A stretch of 6,744 bases of DNA from positions 19,116-25,859 of the forward strand of contig DMMW01000043.1 of the NCBI GenBank assembly GCA_003452965.1, written 5' to 3'. The DNA comes from Elusimicrobiota bacterium. GTDB taxonomy: Bacteria; Elusimicrobiota; UBA8919. Position numbers and translations under genes: made by a program. Of the stretch, positions 6,302 to 6,744 are shown piece by piece. The notes beneath the pieces were generated by a model that saw nothing but the letters and a program-made list of their open reading frames with translations, did no database searches and had not been told where the DNA came from. Each line of letters opens with the position of its first letter. Position 1 is the first letter of the stretch.

Positions 6302-6310
6302 ATTTTAAAT

Positions 6311-6744
6311 ATGGAAAGAACTAAATCGTATAATTCGCAAATATTATTAATAATGTCTATACTAATATCCATAGGTTTGGTTATGGTATATTCATCAAGT
6401 GCCATAATGTCAAATTTTAAATATGGTAGTTCTACGTTATTTATTCTAAAACAATTTATAGGTGTAGTTTTAGGTACTATTCTTTTTATTATTTTTTCAA
6501 ATTTTGATTATAATAAATTGCGTAAATATATGATTCCGTTATTAATTTTTACACTTGTTTTGCTGGTTATGGTTTTGGTGTTTGGCAAATCAGTCGCGGG
6601 TGCAAAAAGATGGCTGAAAATCGGACCTTTAAATTTCCAACCGTCGGAATTAGCCAAAATAACAGTTATTTTATATTTAGCATGGTATATTGACAGAAGA
6701 AAAAGCAAAATAAAAAATTTTAAAGAAGGTATATTAAAACCGTT
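6311..6744 (+). CDS. ftsW: Septal peptidoglycan glycosyltransferase FtsW (SEDS family), N-terminal part, 3' truncated
   Basis: The frame stays open from the ATG at 6311 to the end of the window (144 codons plus two bases), roughly a third of a normal FtsW. SEDS proteins are polytopic membrane glycosyltransferases that polymerise lipid II, working with a class B PBP such as FtsI. A short basic N-terminus leads into hydrophobic segments near residues 10-30, 43-63 and 72-92, with a fourth starting after 115. The signature GLVMVYSSSA in helix 1 and GAKRWLKIGPLNFQPSEL (residues 97-114) are highly typical of FtsW/RodA. Position after murD in the dcw order favours FtsW over RodA. No Shine-Dalgarno precedes the start; the bases upstream are 7-bp repeats. 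The start fits family N-termini, and no closer in-frame alternative lies upstream of helix 1. Confidence 0.94.
   Translation, partial: MERTKSYNSQILLIMSILISIGLVMVYSSSAIMSNFKYGSSTLFILKQFIGVVLGTILFIIFSNFDYNKLRKYMIPLLIFTLVLLVMVLVFGKSVAGAKRWLKIGPLNFQPSELAKITVILYLAWYIDRRKSKIKNFKEGILKP

Noticed and set aside
5989..6405. Minus-strand open frame of 138 codons across the repeat island, with a repetitive (NGSLSA)n tract
   Set aside because: It overlaps the end of murD and the start of ftsW on the opposite strand, its repeats simply translate the 18-bp and 9-bp DNA arrays, and the 41-bp array does not keep a codon period. No family features are seen.

Overview
The window is a stretch of a bacterial dcw (division and cell wall) cluster, all on the + strand, in the canonical order ftsI (3' end), murE, murF, mraY, murD, ftsW (5' end). 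Each gene was identified from family motifs read in the translation. The two outermost genes run off the window; the four internal genes look full length and undamaged.

The DNA is AT-rich with A/T-biased codon use. MurE carries the DNPR signature of meso-diaminopimelate-adding enzymes, so the peptidoglycan is predicted to be of the DAP type. Shine-Dalgarno sequences are weak or absent before the starts I could place. The sequence alone does not fix the lineage. A low-GC, DAP-type bacterium, perhaps from a little-cultured phylum, is compatible, but that is inference.

Layout: ftsI C-terminus 1-555; a 106-bp gap; murE 662-2137; a 40-bp gap of 7-bp repeats; murF 2178-3557; a 100-bp gap holding two opposed arrays of a degenerate 8-bp repeat, one of which forms the end of murF; mraY 3658-4740; murD 4737-6002, overlapping mraY by ATGA; a 308-bp GC-rich repeat island; ftsW from 6311. 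MurE, MurF and MurD are ATP-dependent cytoplasmic ligases that build the UDP-MurNAc-pentapeptide. MraY moves it onto the lipid carrier as lipid I. FtsW and FtsI are the septal glycosyltransferase and transpeptidase pair that polymerise and crosslink the product.

The genes are ordinary; the unusual part is the DNA between them. Every non-overlapping junction carries short repeats: a 7-bp family before murE, murF and ftsW, an 8-bp family around the murF end (with an echo before murE), and 9-, 18- and 41-bp tandem arrays between murD and ftsW. Those last arrays share a CCGCCA-N9-TGGCGG hairpin core. I see no CRISPR array, RNA gene, insertion sequence or defence system.
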